In this document: positions 1 to 8,296 of the stretch, in pieces | How the letters are laid out: every line of letters starts with the position of its first letter | How positions within the stretch are numbered: position 1 is the first letter of the stretch | From: Devosia sp. 66-22 | GTDB taxonomy: Bacteria; Pseudomonadota; Alphaproteobacteria; Rhizobiales; Devosiaceae | Direction: 5' to 3' | NCBI GenBank assembly: GCA_001899065.1 | Contig: MKUZ01000017.1 | Location: 248,001 to 312,000, forward strand | Length of the DNA stretch: 64,000 bases | Notes under the pieces: generated by a model | Told to the model about the DNA's origin: nothing | Databases searched by the model: none | Seen by the model: the letters and a program-made list of their open reading frames with translations, nothing else | Position numbers and translations under genes: made by a program

Positions 1-375
1 TTTGTCGAGGGGGTAGCTGTCGTCCGAGCGGATGCCGCGACGGCCGATTTCGGTGCCGTAGCGATCAAGGAAGATGACCGAGATCTCGTTGGCGTTGTTG
101 ACCCGGCCGGAGGCGGTGGCCTGGAAGGCGGGGAGGGCGAGCGCCAGCATGAGCACCGCGCCGATGGCGGTGAACGAGGCGCCGTCGGAAATCACCTCTA
201 CAATCAAGCGCTTGACGCCGCGCAGCCGGAACCCGTGGAAGAAGTCCTCGATGCGCTGGTAGCCGCGACCGATGGAGTTCCAGAACTCGAACAGCGCGCT
301 GTCGAGCCAGGCGTCGGCGTCGAGCATACGGGCTTTCTTGCGCCGCTTTTCCTTGTGATAGAAGGGATCCTGCAA
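1..375 (-). CDS. Penicillin-binding protein 1A, N-terminal part (truncated by window edge)
   Basis: This is the first 125 codons of a bifunctional peptidoglycan transglycosylase/transpeptidase. The translation begins MQDPFYHKEKRRKKARML, has one hydrophobic anchor at about residues 57-75, and then reads VIFLDRYGTEIGRRGI, which matches the segment just after the membrane anchor of rhizobial PBP1A proteins. The start is a TTG at 373-375, chosen because GGAG lies six bases upstream and an in-frame stop precedes it. The catalytic domains lie outside the window. Expected to be an inner-membrane enzyme with its bulk in the periplasm. The gene is divergent from the YcgN-like gene at 459. Confidence 0.8.
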   Translation of the reverse strand, partial: MQDPFYHKEKRRKKARMLDADAWLDSALFEFWNSIGRGYQRIEDFFHGFRLRGVKRLIVEVISDGASFTAIGAVLMLALALPAFQATASGRVNNANEISVIFLDRYGTEIGRRGIRSDDSYPLDK

Positions 376-458
376 GGGATGCTCCAGACCGACGGTATTG
401 AGCTAGAATAGCTCAACCCCCACGGGCAAGTGAAATCCCCTCCAACGACGGCAAACAT

Positions 459-914
459 ATGGCCTTTTGGGACGACAAATCGCTGGAGGAGATGACCTCC
501 GCCGAGTGGGAAGCGCTGTGCGACGGCTGCGGCCGCTGCTGCCTGATGAAGCTCGAGGACGAGGACACCGGCGAGATCTACAATTCCGACGTCCGCTGCC
601 GCCTGCTCAATGGCGACACCTGCAAGTGCTCGGACTACCCCAACCGCCAGGCCAAGGTGAAGGACTGCATCAAGCTGACGCCGGCCAATGTCACCGAGAT
701 CGACTGGATCCCCAGGAGCTGCGCCTACCGCCGGATCGCCGAAGGCCGCGGCCTCGCCTGGTGGCACCCGCTGGTGTCGGGCGACCCCGAGACGGTGGTG
801 GCCGCCGGCATCTCGGTCCGCGGCCGGACGGTCTCGGAAGGCGAGGTCGAGCCGGGCACCTGGGAAGAGCACGTCGCCGACTGGCCCGCCTGGGAGCCGG
901 CCGAGGAGCTGTGA
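459..914 (+). CDS. YcgN/UPF0260 family cysteine-cluster protein
   Basis: A 151-residue cytosolic protein of the YcgN (UPF0260) family, whose biochemical role is not established. The sequence shows the family's cysteine pattern: CDGCGRCC at about residues 21-28, then Cys at the [14 protein letters not shown] stretch, later KDC and PRSC. This suggests metal or Fe-S binding. Length fits the family. The ATG at 459 gives the typical N-terminus ([12 protein letters not shown]). It is transcribed divergently from the PBP1A gene and convergently with the inhibitor gene ending at 923. Confidence 0.85.
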   Translation: MAFWDDKSLEEMTSAEWEALCDGCGRCCLMKLEDEDTGEIYNSDVRCRLLNGDTCKCSDYPNRQAKVKDCIKLTPANVTEIDWIPRSCAYRRIAEGRGLAWWHPLVSGDPETVVAAGISVRGRTVSEGEVEPGTWEEHVADWPAWEPAEEL

Positions 915-922
915 GGTCCGGC

Positions 923-1354
923 CTACTGATCCGGCACTTCGCCGCCCAGGCCATCTTCGTCATAGGGGAGCATCAGGTAGAAGGCGGGGAGGATGCCGGG
1001 TTCGGTCATGTAGAGGCCGTCCTCGCCCTCGATGAGGCGCAGCACGAGGTTGCGCATGCCGTCGGTGATGAGGACGGCGCCGTCGGACGCATCGATGTTC
1101 CAGGCAACGAAGGCATCGGCCGGCGGGAACGGGGCGGGGCAGGGCTCGGGCAGGTGGATCTGCCAGCCGCCGACGCTCTGGTCCTCGGTGAAGGTGAGCG
1201 CGCAGGCGGGCAGGCTCTGGTCTTCCTGCTCAAGACGCCAGTCGCCCACCATGCCGAGCATGTGCTCGGGAACGGTTGATTCCTCCAGCGCGAGGACCGG
1301 GGTGGTGGCCAATGCGAGGGCGAGGCCCAGCGCGGCGATGCTGTCGAATCTCAT
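923..1354 (-). CDS. AprI/Inh family metalloprotease inhibitor-like secreted protein
   Basis: A 143-residue protein with a clear signal peptide (about residues 1-22, cleavage after VLA). The mature part resembles the AprI/Inh beta-barrel inhibitors of secreted serralysin-type metalloproteases: GDWRLEQED, a cysteine near CALTF, GGWQIHLPEPC with the second conserved Cys, and a short beta-rich C-terminus. The two cysteines would form the family disulfide. No target protease gene is in the window. The family call rests on pattern and size, so function as an inhibitor is inferred. Confidence 0.65.
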   Translation of the reverse strand: MRFDSIAALGLALALATTPVLALEESTVPEHMLGMVGDWRLEQEDQSLPACALTFTEDQSVGGWQIHLPEPCPAPFPPADAFVAWNIDASDGAVLITDGMRNLVLRLIEGEDGLYMTEPGILPAFYLMLPYDEDGLGGEVPDQ

Positions 1355-1688
1355 CTGCGTCTCCCGCCCCCGCGCCGGACCCTAGACCGGTTCGCCGGTT
1401 TGCGGAATCCCCCTGGCGGCGATGCGATTCGCGGTCGATTCAGCGTCGAAAGCGGGCTCGCAGTGACCGAAATTTGTCGCCGCAACGCCTAGAGCGCGAA
1501 GGGGACACCGGGTTTATTTCTCCGACTTATCCCCGCGTGACGCAGCTGTGCTATACATTAGGTACGGTCGCAGAAATGGGCCCCGAGACGGGGCGGCGAC
1601 GACAACCAATCGCATCGTGAAGAAGACAGTACGGCGATCTCCGAAGGAGAGCGTGTGCGGTCAGGTGCGGGTTGCGAGGACGGAGATC
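1355..1688. other. Intergenic region upstream of the GTA cluster
   Basis: 334 bases with no convincing gene. On the + strand, TATACAT at about 1552-1558 could serve as a -10 element for the GTA operon, but no good -35 partner is visible. I see no CtrA-type TTAA-N7-TTAA pair here. An open frame from 1548 runs into the small terminase gene, but it would start inside or next to the presumed promoter and has no ribosome site. Confidence 0.4.
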
Positions 1689-2129
1689 ATGAAACGCGGC
1701 CTGACGCGCGACCAGCGCGGACACTTCGTATCGCTCTACGACGCGGCGTTCCGCGCGCTCGTGAGAAAGGACTACGAGGAGCCCTATCTCACATTGCTTG
1801 AGATTACGCAGAAGCACAAAATCTCGGCCTCGACCATTCAGCAATGGATGCGGGCCGAATGCTGGGAGATGCGGCAACCCCACCGGATCGATCCCAATGA
1901 CCTTGTGGGCAGGATGCTCGGTCTGCTCGACGGGCAGATCGCCGACTTGGAGGCAGTCATGCAGAACGGCGCAACTGAAGTTGCAATGCTCTCGAAACTC
2001 GTTGCCACACTCGATCGCGTGCTTGCACTCAAGGAGCGATCGGCAAAGACACCCAGACAGCCCTCCATGCGAGTGCTGACGCTTCGTTCCAAAATCGCCG
2101 ACCGTCTGATCGAGCTCAATCGTGATTGA
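1689..2129 (+). CDS. GTA small terminase-like protein (gp1)
   Basis: A 146-residue protein immediately upstream of and overlapping the large terminase gene. It carries a predicted DNA-binding helix-turn-helix (ITQKHKISASTIQQWMRAECW, about residues 38-57) followed by helices with heptad spacing (LLDGQIADLEAVM), the usual build of a small terminase that recognises DNA and forms a ring. In the Rhodobacter GTA the equivalent gp1 acts as TerS. The ATG at 1689 follows GAGGACGGAG; a GTG at 1653 is a weaker alternative. Divergent in sequence, so assigned mainly by position and architecture. Confidence 0.65.
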   Translation: MKRGLTRDQRGHFVSLYDAAFRALVRKDYEEPYLTLLEITQKHKISASTIQQWMRAECWEMRQPHRIDPNDLVGRMLGLLDGQIADLEAVMQNGATEVAMLSKLVATLDRVLALKERSAKTPRQPSMRVLTLRSKIADRLIELNRD

Positions 2130-3357
2130 TCCGGCGCTCGCTCAAGAGCTGGACGAGGAGGAAACCGAGGACATCAAGTTCATGTGGCCGTTCTGGCGCC
2201 GCGCGGAACAGAGACCGCCGGCGGGGGACTGGGTGACCTGGCTGCTGATCGGCGGCCGCGGCTCGGGCAAGACCCGCGCCGGCGCGGAGTGGGTGAGGGC
2301 ACTGGCTGCCAACGGCACCGGACCGATCGCCTTGGTGGGTGAGACGATCACCGAGGCGACCGAGGTGATGGTTCGCGGGGTGAGCGGCATCATGGCGGTG
2401 ACGCCGCCCTGGGAACAGCCGAGGCTTTCTGGAGCGACGCTCCACTGGCCCAACGGTGTCGAGGGAATGATCCTGGGCGCGGCCGATCCCGAGCGATTCC
2501 GCGGGCCGCAGTTCGCGGCGGCGTGGTGCGACGAGATCGGCAAATGGCCCAATGCGGAAGCCGCCTGGGACATGCTGCAGTTCGGCCTGCGCCTCGGTGA
2601 CCAGCCGCGCCAGATGGCGACGACGACGCCGCGGCCGACGAGGCTGGTGAAGCGCCTGCTGGCCGAGCCGACGACCGTCGTGACGCGGATGACGACGGCC
2701 GAGAACAAGAAGCACCTCGCCCGCAGCTTCCTCACGGCCGTGGTGGCGCGCTATCGCGGCACCGTGCTGGGGCGGCAGGAGCTCGAAGGCGAACTGATCG
2801 AGGACCTGCCGGGCGCCCTGTGGACGCGCGATATGTTCCGCCGCGATGACGGCACCGAGCGTGGGCGCATCGTTGTCGCCGTCGACCCGCCGGCAACGAG
2901 CGGGGCAGGGGCCGATGGCTGCGGCATTGTGGTGGCGGCGCGCACCGACACGGGAGCGGTGGTGCTGGAGGATTTGACGCTGAAGCCAGCCGCGCCGATC
3001 GCCTGGGCGACGCGCGCGGTGCGGGCGTTCCATGACCACGGCGCCGACTGCATCGTGGCCGAAGTGAACCAGGGCGGCGAGATGGTGAAGGCGGTGCTCG
3101 CGCAGGTGGATCCCGGCGCGCCGGTGCGGACCGTCCATGCGACGCGCGGCAAATGGCTGCGCGCCGAACCGGTGGCGGCGCTCTACGCGCAGGGCCGCGT
3201 GCTGCACGCGGCGGGGCTGACGGCGCTCGAGGACGAGATGTGCGCCTTCGGCGTCGATGGCATGAGCGAGGGCCATTCCCCCGACCGGCTCGATGCCGCG
3301 GTGTGGGCGATCACCGAGCTGATGCTGCGCGATGGGCCGCGGGTGCGGGGGATGTAG
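2122..3357 (+). CDS. GTA/phage large terminase (gp2)
   Basis: DNA-packaging motor of the gene transfer agent, 411 residues from a GTG start at 2122 that overlaps the small terminase by eight bases. The ATPase domain has Walker A GGRGSGKT at residues 44-51 and a Walker B-type acidic stretch AAAWCDEIGKW near 133-143. The C-terminal RNase H-like nuclease has an acidic start VAVDPPA near residue 251 and a late aspartate in SPDRLDAAVWAI. Close in build to GTA terminases (TerL). A downstream ATG (codon 21) would still keep both domains. Both domains look intact, so this packaging enzyme is likely functional. Confidence 0.93.
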   Translation: MIDPALAQELDEEETEDIKFMWPFWRRAEQRPPAGDWVTWLLIGGRGSGKTRAGAEWVRALAANGTGPIALVGETITEATEVMVRGVSGIMAVTPPWEQPRLSGATLHWPNGVEGMILGAADPERFRGPQFAAAWCDEIGKWPNAEAAWDMLQFGLRLGDQPRQMATTTPRPTRLVKRLLAEPTTVVTRMTTAENKKHLARSFLTAVVARYRGTVLGRQELEGELIEDLPGALWTRDMFRRDDGTERGRIVVAVDPPATSGAGADGCGIVVAARTDTGAVVLEDLTLKPAAPIAWATRAVRAFHDHGADCIVAEVNQGGEMVKAVLAQVDPGAPVRTVHATRGKWLRAEPVAALYAQGRVLHAAGLTALEDEMCAFGVDGMSEGHSPDRLDAAVWAITELMLRDGPRVRGM

Positions 3358-3388
3358 GGCATCGGCTGGTGCCATGGCAGCCCCCTCC

Positions 3389-3426
3389 ACCAGGCTTCGC
3401 CTGGTCCCCCTCCCCCGCTGCGCGGG
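3389..3426. repeat. REP-like double hairpin
   Basis: Two adjacent perfect hairpins: ACCAGGC-TTC-GCCTGGT (3389-3405) and CCCGC-TGC-GCGGG (3414-3426), set in a pyrimidine-rich CCCCCTCC context. They lie right after the terminase stop and may help end transcription before the convergent gene, but there is no T-run. The layout resembles dispersed palindromic elements common in alphaproteobacterial intergenic DNA. Confidence 0.6.
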
Positions 3427-3488
3427 AGCGGCCGTCGACTGCGACACCGGTCGTATCTCGTGGGGTCGAGGAACCCGACGGCGCCACT

Positions 3489-4016
3489 CTAGGCGCTGCC
3501 GATCCGCGCCAGAAGAGCATCGACGATCTGCGCGACCGGTGCTGTGGCGTCGACGATTGTAGCGCCGCGCGGGATGTCCTGCTTCGTTGCGTGCAACCGC
3601 ACGATCAGCTCTTGCTCGATGGGGCGGCCACCGAATTCGTCGGGTGGACGCTTCGCGAGGCGGCGCCGGAGCGTGGCGAGATCGACATCGAGCACGAAGA
3701 CCTCGTCGAACAGGTCGAGGAAGTGGTGGTGGTTGCGCGAGCCGCCGCAGAAGAAGGTGACGGCGTGGCGGGTGTCGGCGATGAGGGCCTTCACCTTGTC
3801 GACGGGCCAGATCCAGTGGCCGTTGCCCCAGGCGACGGTCTCGGCATCGCCGAGGCCGGGCGGCGCGGCGAGCGGCGCGCCGGTAGCGGGATCGCCGTAA
3901 TAGGCGAGCACGCGGTCGCCGTGGATCACATGCAAACCGCGTCGCTCGAACTCTTCGGCCACGGCGGTCTTGCCGACGCCGGAGACGCCTTCGACGAGAT
4001 AGTTGCGCAGCCCCAT
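3489..4016 (-). CDS. P-loop kinase-like ATP-binding protein
   Basis: A 175-residue small P-loop protein of the AAA_33/adenylate-kinase-like type. Walker A is GVSGVGKT near residues 10-17; downstream it has RRLAKRPPDEFGGRP, similar to the lid/arginine region of such kinases, and an acidic strand VFVLDVDLATL. The substrate is unknown. The ATG at 4016 gives MGLRNYLVEGVSGVGKT, the expected N-terminus for the fold; longer open frame upstream is antisense to the neighbour. It points opposite to the GTA genes and sits between terminase and portal, so it is a host gene interrupting the cluster. Confidence 0.75.
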   Translation of the reverse strand: MGLRNYLVEGVSGVGKTAVAEEFERRGLHVIHGDRVLAYYGDPATGAPLAAPPGLGDAETVAWGNGHWIWPVDKVKALIADTRHAVTFFCGGSRNHHHFLDLFDEVFVLDVDLATLRRRLAKRPPDEFGGRPIEQELIVRLHATKQDIPRGATIVDATAPVAQIVDALLARIGSA

Positions 4017-4021
4017 CCGGC

Positions 4022-4504
4022 TCAGCCGCAGCGGTCGAGGACGCGCTTGATGGCCGATGATGACCCGGCGGCGCCGAACTCGTTGCTGTTGAAGATTTCG
4101 AGCTTGTCCTGCTTGCGCACATAGGCGACGCGGATGGTGGACTTGGCGCGCTGCGCGATGCGGGCCCATTGCTGGGCGACGGGGCCGCGGATGATCATCG
4201 AGGTGCCGTCCGAATGGATGAGCGGCATGTCCTGCGCGAAACTCGCGCCCGCCAGCGATGCGGCGCTGCCCCTGGCATCGGGCGTGATGGCGAGATGGAG
4301 CGACGCGGCGCCGGCGACGGTGCGGTGCGGGGCACGCACCCAATAGCCCATGGCGAGGTCGCCGCCGCGGCAGGCGAACTGGAACTGCGCCGCGCCATTG
4401 TCGACATAGGCGATAGGGACGCCCGCGTCCTCATAGGCCCAGTCGGCGGCAGCGGCCGGCAGGGTCAGCGACACGAGCAGGCAGGCAACGAGCAGTCGAT
4501 ACAT
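4022..4504 (-). CDS. Secreted hypothetical protein
   Basis: A 160-residue protein with a signal peptide (about residues 1-19, ending PAAAA). The mature part is beta-rich with two cysteines (FACRGG and the terminal DRCG), suggesting a disulfide-linked periplasmic domain. The C-terminus ends in an amphipathic helix (SSSAIKRVLDRCG). I do not recognise the family. It starts at 4504 behind GGGGAC and is separated by five bases from the kinase-like gene, so the two are probably co-transcribed. Confidence 0.65.
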   Translation of the reverse strand: MYRLLVACLLVSLTLPAAAADWAYEDAGVPIAYVDNGAAQFQFACRGGDLAMGYWVRAPHRTVAGAASLHLAITPDARGSAASLAGASFAQDMPLIHSDGTSMIIRGPVAQQWARIAQRAKSTIRVAYVRKQDKLEIFNSNEFGAAGSSSAIKRVLDRCG

Positions 4505-4513
4505 CGGCGTCCC

Positions 4514-5281
4514 CTAGACGAGCGCGGGGATGACCGCGCGACGGCTGGAAGGATAGTCGGGGAAAGTCTTGCGATACCATTTATGATGGCTCACCGCGCG
4601 CGGGATGAGGTTGGCGGCGGTCCACACGGCAAAGCTCAGCGCGGGCAGGTTCCAGCACATGAGCGCGAAGCCCGACCACTGGATGATCTCGCCCATGAGA
4701 TTGGGACACGAGACGACGTTGAACAGGCCGCCGCGCGGAATGGTGTAGCCGGTACTGCCATCGGCCCGCAGGCCGATGAGCTTGTTGTCGGACCACAAAT
4801 TGATGCCGGCGCCGGCAAGGAAGATCGCGAGGCCGACGAGGAAGCGCGGATCGGTGAGCCAGTCGGGCGGATAGACCGCGCCGGACCAGCCCAGATAGAG
4901 CCCGTTGAGGCTGGCATTGACGAGGTTGAACGCGATGGCGCTGCCGACGATGGCGATGGGGATGGTCTTGCCGGCGGTGTGCGTGCGCCAGGGGAAGATC
5001 AGACTGCGGTTGATGTAGTGCGCGGCCCACAGCGCGAAGAACACCCACATCGGGGCCGTCTTTTCGGTGGGGCCGGAGAGGAAGAGGACAACGAACACGG
5101 CAAGCGAGACGACCTCCATGATCGTCCAGCCGAGCCGGTTGGATATCGACGGTCCCCACCTGTCGTGCGCGTGCCGACCGTAAGGTGCGGTGGTCTTGAG
5201 CTGCGTGGGGACCAGGGCGAGGGCCAGGAGGGTCCACGCGATCGCGATGATATCGAGGGTGCTTGCCATGGGTGAAGCCAT
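4514..5281 (-). CDS. Steroid 5-alpha-reductase/DUF1295-like membrane protein
   Basis: A 255-residue multi-pass membrane protein with about six hydrophobic segments. The C-terminal half contains GYTIPRGGLFNVVSCPN followed by GEIIQWSGFAL and a terminal KTFPDYP, the hallmark of the 3-oxo-5-alpha-steroid 4-dehydrogenase / isoprenylcysteine methyltransferase-like fold. Bacterial members are thought to be NADPH-dependent lipid or steroid reductases, but the substrate here is unknown. Two in-frame ATGs (5281 and 5269) are possible; 5281 is favoured by a weak GGAAG upstream. It heads a three-gene minus-strand run. Confidence 0.8.
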   Translation of the reverse strand: MASPMASTLDIIAIAWTLLALALVPTQLKTTAPYGRHAHDRWGPSISNRLGWTIMEVVSLAVFVVLFLSGPTEKTAPMWVFFALWAAHYINRSLIFPWRTHTAGKTIPIAIVGSAIAFNLVNASLNGLYLGWSGAVYPPDWLTDPRFLVGLAIFLAGAGINLWSDNKLIGLRADGSTGYTIPRGGLFNVVSCPNLMGEIIQWSGFALMCWNLPALSFAVWTAANLIPRAVSHHKWYRKTFPDYPSSRRAVIPALV

Positions 5282-5329
5282 AGCAGCGAGCGGCTTCCAA
5301 TCCAATTGCGGTCGTGGCACGGTTTGCCC

Positions 5330-5890
5330 ATGCAACCGCTCCGCTACTCGATCAATGTGACGCTCGATGGCTGCATCGACCATATGACGGTGACGCCCGA
5401 CGAGGAGCTGCACCGGCGCGCGGCCGAGACGATTGCGCGCGCCGACGCGCTGATCTTCGGCCGCACGACCTATGAGATGATGGAATCTGCCTGGCGGCCG
5501 GCCGCCGCGGGCAACAAGGCCGACTGGGTGGCCGACTGGATGCTGCCCTTTGCCAAGGTGATCGACCGTACGAAGAAATATGTGGTGTCGGACACGCTGG
5601 CGCATGCCGACTGGAATGCGGAAGTCGTGCGCGGCGTCGATCTCGAGGCGACCGTCCGCGCGCTCAAGCGGCAGCCGGGCCGCGGCCTCTATACCGGCGG
5701 CGTGCGGCTGCCGATGGCGCTGGTGGAGCTCGGGCTGATCGACGAATACGAATTCGTGGTGCACCCGCGGATTGCAGGACACGGCCCGGCGCTGTTCGCG
5801 GGGCTGAGCAAGGGCGTCGACCTCAAGCTGGTCGGCCGCCTGGAATATGGCTCGGGCGCCATGGCGCTTCGCTACGAGCCCAGAAGGTAG
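5330..5890 (+). CDS. RibD C-terminal/dihydrofolate reductase-like protein
   Basis: A 186-residue reductase-fold protein. It begins MQPLRYSINVTLDGCIDH and includes ADALIFGRTTYEMMESAW, DRTKKYVVS, and GRGLYTGGVRLPMALVELGLIDEYEFVVHP, a pattern typical of the RibD C-terminal domain family that binds NADPH. The usual glycine-rich nucleotide loop GGxxL is present as TGGVRLP. Substrate unknown. It is divergent from the steroid-reductase-like gene and lies 12 bases before the portal gene in the same direction, so read-through into the GTA portal is possible. Confidence 0.8.
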   Translation: MQPLRYSINVTLDGCIDHMTVTPDEELHRRAAETIARADALIFGRTTYEMMESAWRPAAAGNKADWVADWMLPFAKVIDRTKKYVVSDTLAHADWNAEVVRGVDLEATVRALKRQPGRGLYTGGVRLPMALVELGLIDEYEFVVHPRIAGHGPALFAGLSKGVDLKLVGRLEYGSGAMALRYEPRR

Positions 5891-5902
5891 CAAGGACATA
5901 CA

Positions 5903-7054
5903 ATGCCGAACCTGTTGACCCGCCTGCTGGGCGGACGATCTGTCACGCCCGAAGCCAAGTCCGGGCACATGCTGATGGCGATCCGCGACCTGGGCGCGCC
6001 GGACTGGACGCGGCGCAGCTTTCCGGCGCTGGCGCAGGAAGGGGTGATGCGCAATCCGGTGGTGCATCGCTGCGTGCGGCTGATCGCCGAAGGCGCGGCG
6101 CGCGTGCCGCTGGTGGCGCGCGAGGCCGGCAAGCGGCTCGAGGAGCATCCGTTGCCGGCGCTGCTGCGCCGGCCCAACCCGCACCAGTCGGGCAGTGAGC
6201 TGCTCGAGGCGGTCTATGCCTATCTGCAGACGGCGGGCAATGCGTATCTCCATGCGGCGGTCGCCGATGGCGAGGTGAAGGGCCTGTTTGGGCTCAGGCC
6301 CGACCGGATGCAGGCGGTGGTGGGCCGTGACGGCTATGCCGAGGCCTATGCCTATACCGCCGGCGGCCGCACGCAGACGCTGCGCCAGGACACCCGTCCG
6401 GTGCCAGGCGTGCTGCACATGTCGCTGTTCCATCCGCTCGACGACCACTATGGCCTCGCGCCGCTCGAGGCGGCGCAGACGAGCCTCGACCTCCACAATG
6501 CGGCGTCGCGCTGGAACAAGGCGCTGCTCGACAATTCGGCGCGGCCGAGCGGCGCGCTGGTTTATTCGGCTGGATCGGGCTCGCTGACGCCGCAGCAGTT
6601 CGAGCGGCTGAAGACTGAGCTCGAAACGGCGTTCCAGGGCGCGGCCAATGCCGGCCGACCCATGGTGCTCGAGGGTGGGCTCGACTGGAAAGCGCTCAGC
6701 ATCAGTCCGCGCGACATGGATTTCATCGAGGCCAAGCATGTGGCGGCGCGCGAGATCGCGCTGGCTTTCGGCGTGCCGCCGATGTTGCTGGGCATTCCGG
6801 GCGACGCCACCTACGCCAACATGGCAGAAGCCAACAAGGCGCTATGGCGCCAGACCATCGTTCCACTGGTGCGCCGCGTGGCCGACGATCTGAGCTTCTG
6901 GCTCGAGCCGGCGTTCGCCGGGGTCACGCTGGAGGCAGATTTCGACGGCATCGAGGTGCTGTCCGAGGACCAGGCGAGCAGATGGGCGCGGATCGGCGGC
7001 GCGGGATTCCTCAGCGACGAGGAGAAGCGGGAGCTGCTGGGGGTGGGGGGATGA
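5903..7054 (+). CDS. GTA/HK97 family portal protein (gp3)
   Basis: Forms the dodecameric portal through which DNA enters the GTA head and to which the tail attaches. The 383-residue sequence shows typical HK97-family portal features: PVVHRCVRLIAEGAARVPL near residues 50-70, a crown/stem region with LDLHNAASRWNKALLDNSARPSGALV, then FGVPPMLLGIPGDATYANMAEANKALWRQTIVPL (about 290-325). The start at 5903 follows AAGGACATACA. It is preceded by host genes rather than directly by the terminase, so it cannot rely on the terminase transcript without crossing antisense genes. Confidence 0.92.
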   Translation: MPNLLTRLLGGRSVTPEAKSGHMLMAIRDLGAPDWTRRSFPALAQEGVMRNPVVHRCVRLIAEGAARVPLVAREAGKRLEEHPLPALLRRPNPHQSGSELLEAVYAYLQTAGNAYLHAAVADGEVKGLFGLRPDRMQAVVGRDGYAEAYAYTAGGRTQTLRQDTRPVPGVLHMSLFHPLDDHYGLAPLEAAQTSLDLHNAASRWNKALLDNSARPSGALVYSAGSGSLTPQQFERLKTELETAFQGAANAGRPMVLEGGLDWKALSISPRDMDFIEAKHVAAREIALAFGVPPMLLGIPGDATYANMAEANKALWRQTIVPLVRRVADDLSFWLEPAFAGVTLEADFDGIEVLSEDQASRWARIGGAGFLSDEEKRELLGVGG

Positions 7055-7451
7055 GTTCGGTGCATCGCATACGGCACGCGCTGGACGAGGCAAGCCGCGC
7101 GGCTACAAGCCTTTCAACTGCACCTCGCGTGGAAGCAGCTGGAGTGTGCCGTCAACTGGCCCGGAGAAGTGAGGTATCGCGAGGATCAGCCAGGGCTCCG
7201 GGCGGCGCTAGGGATCCAACCGGCGTAGGCATAGGCGGGCGTTGGATAGACGATCCACGCGCGCCCGCGGCTAGCGTTCAGGTGGCTCTTGCCGGCAGGT
7301 TGATAGACTCCCGCTCCGGACCCGCCGGAGACAGGATGATCAGAATATGTACCTATATTGACTACCTCGGTCGAATGTACTCTCGCGAGATCGACGCTCT
7401 CGAGCTGTGCCCCGTCTACTATGTTGCTCCTGCCCACTACGGTCCTCTCTA
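7055..7451. other. Unassigned region after the portal gene, possible decayed gene
   Basis: 397 bases without a convincing gene. An open frame from the ATG at 7051 (MSSVHRIRHALDEASR) overlaps the portal stop, but its later part looks non-coding. A fragment in another + frame (about 7097-7229, including AWKQLECAVNWPGEVRYR) and one on the minus strand (about 7110-7195, including WLILAIPHFSGPVDGTLQLL) both look protein-like but are antisense to each other and lack starts. The stretch 7330-7470 is less GC-rich than the flanks. A remnant of an inserted or decayed gene is my best reading. Confidence 0.35.
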
Positions 7452-7790
7452 ATGCCACATATAGAAAACATCAACGTGACCGAGCGGGCCTGGGCGATCT
7501 TCCGTGAGCAGAGAGCTCGCCACGCTTCCGGCGCAAGTCTGTCCATTGTGCTGTACTACATGCCGACTTTCACTAACGCCGATGGCACGACCGTCGACGG
7601 GTTCGCACCGGGATACACGATCGATCTCGTGACGCAGTCACCCGCTGGGGACCATTGGCACAGGGCAAGCCTGCCAGACGGTGCCACGTTTCTGTTCATG
7701 CCAAGGTTCACGTGGCGCCCCGACGAACAATACGTCGTCGACCAGGCGAGTGCCTACACATTGTCGATTGAACCTGAACCCCGGTACTAG
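7452..7790 (+). CDS. Hypothetical protein inside the GTA cluster
   Basis: A 112-residue protein starting MPHIENINVTERAWAIFREQ. It has no membrane segment or signal peptide, a helical start and a beta-rich rest (LSIVLYYMPTF, GYTIDLVTQ, ATFLFMPRFTW, AYTLSIEPEP). I do not recognise a family. It lies after an unassigned stretch and is not a usual GTA gene; its base composition is lower in GC than the neighbours. The frame is coherent over its full length, which is why I list it, but expression is uncertain because no clear ribosome site precedes 7452. Confidence 0.45.
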   Translation: MPHIENINVTERAWAIFREQRARHASGASLSIVLYYMPTFTNADGTTVDGFAPGYTIDLVTQSPAGDHWHRASLPDGATFLFMPRFTWRPDEQYVVDQASAYTLSIEPEPRY

Positions 7791-7825
7791 CCACCTCCAG
7801 AGCTCCTGGATGCGGACCGTCAATA

Positions 7826-8104
7826 CTACGCCGCCCAGCTGCAGCCGACGACTTCGCCATCGCGCCAGAATCCATCGGCGGCCCGCGACCATTTCTCGGC
7901 GGCCTTGGTGCCGGAGCGCTTGTCGGCTTCTGCCTCAGCCGCAAGCAGGCTGTTCTCGATATCCGCGCAAATGCCGCCTCCCGGTTTGCCGGGCGCACCG
8001 GATCCGGGACCGGCGCCATTGCTGGGAGCAGCGAGGGCAGGGGCGGCCGCGGCGCTGAGCAGCGCCACGACGAGGACAAGAGACGACGCGCGACGCAACG
8101 ACAT
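7826..8104 (-). CDS. Small secreted hypothetical protein
   Basis: A 92-residue protein with a signal peptide (about residues 1-25, ending PALAA) and a short mature part containing a Gly/Pro-rich linker (APSNGAGPGSGAPGKPGGG) and two cysteines (GICADI and VGCSW), probably disulfide-linked in the periplasm. The middle is helical (LAAEAEADKRSG). The ATG at 8104 is preceded by GGAGG at the right distance. No family recognised. It is antisense to the GTA genes and is therefore the second interruption of the cluster. Confidence 0.6.
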   Translation of the reverse strand: MSLRRASSLVLVVALLSAAAAPALAAPSNGAGPGSGAPGKPGGGICADIENSLLAAEAEADKRSGTKAAEKWSRAADGFWRDGEVVGCSWAA

Positions 8105-8296
8105 GGCGACCTCCATCGGTGATGGAGGAAGGCTGAGCCGGTACCGCTGAACGAGAATTGAATGGGGTTGTCAGGGCAGCGCCCGTGGCACACCACCCAC
8201 CGCCTCACTCACGAAGCCCGCCAGCTCTCCTCGATCCAAAGGTCGGCGAGGGCCACGCGTGGCGTGGTGGAAGGGGTCGTCTCAAAGGGAACACCG

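Noticed and set aside
1548-1688. Longer N-terminus for the small terminase
   Set aside because: The frame is open upstream, but the extra residues are coded by what looks like promoter/leader DNA, and the best start context is at 1689.
2116-4122. Open frame of 668 codons on the minus strand opposite the large terminase
   Set aside because: The terminase on the plus strand has clear Walker and nuclease motifs; the antisense translation is low-complexity.
7051-7452. A 133-codon ORF starting on the portal stop codon
   Set aside because: Start overlap ATGA is attractive, but beyond the first 16 codons the translation is Arg/Ala/Gly-rich without structure, and the region has competing fragments in other frames; left as unassigned.
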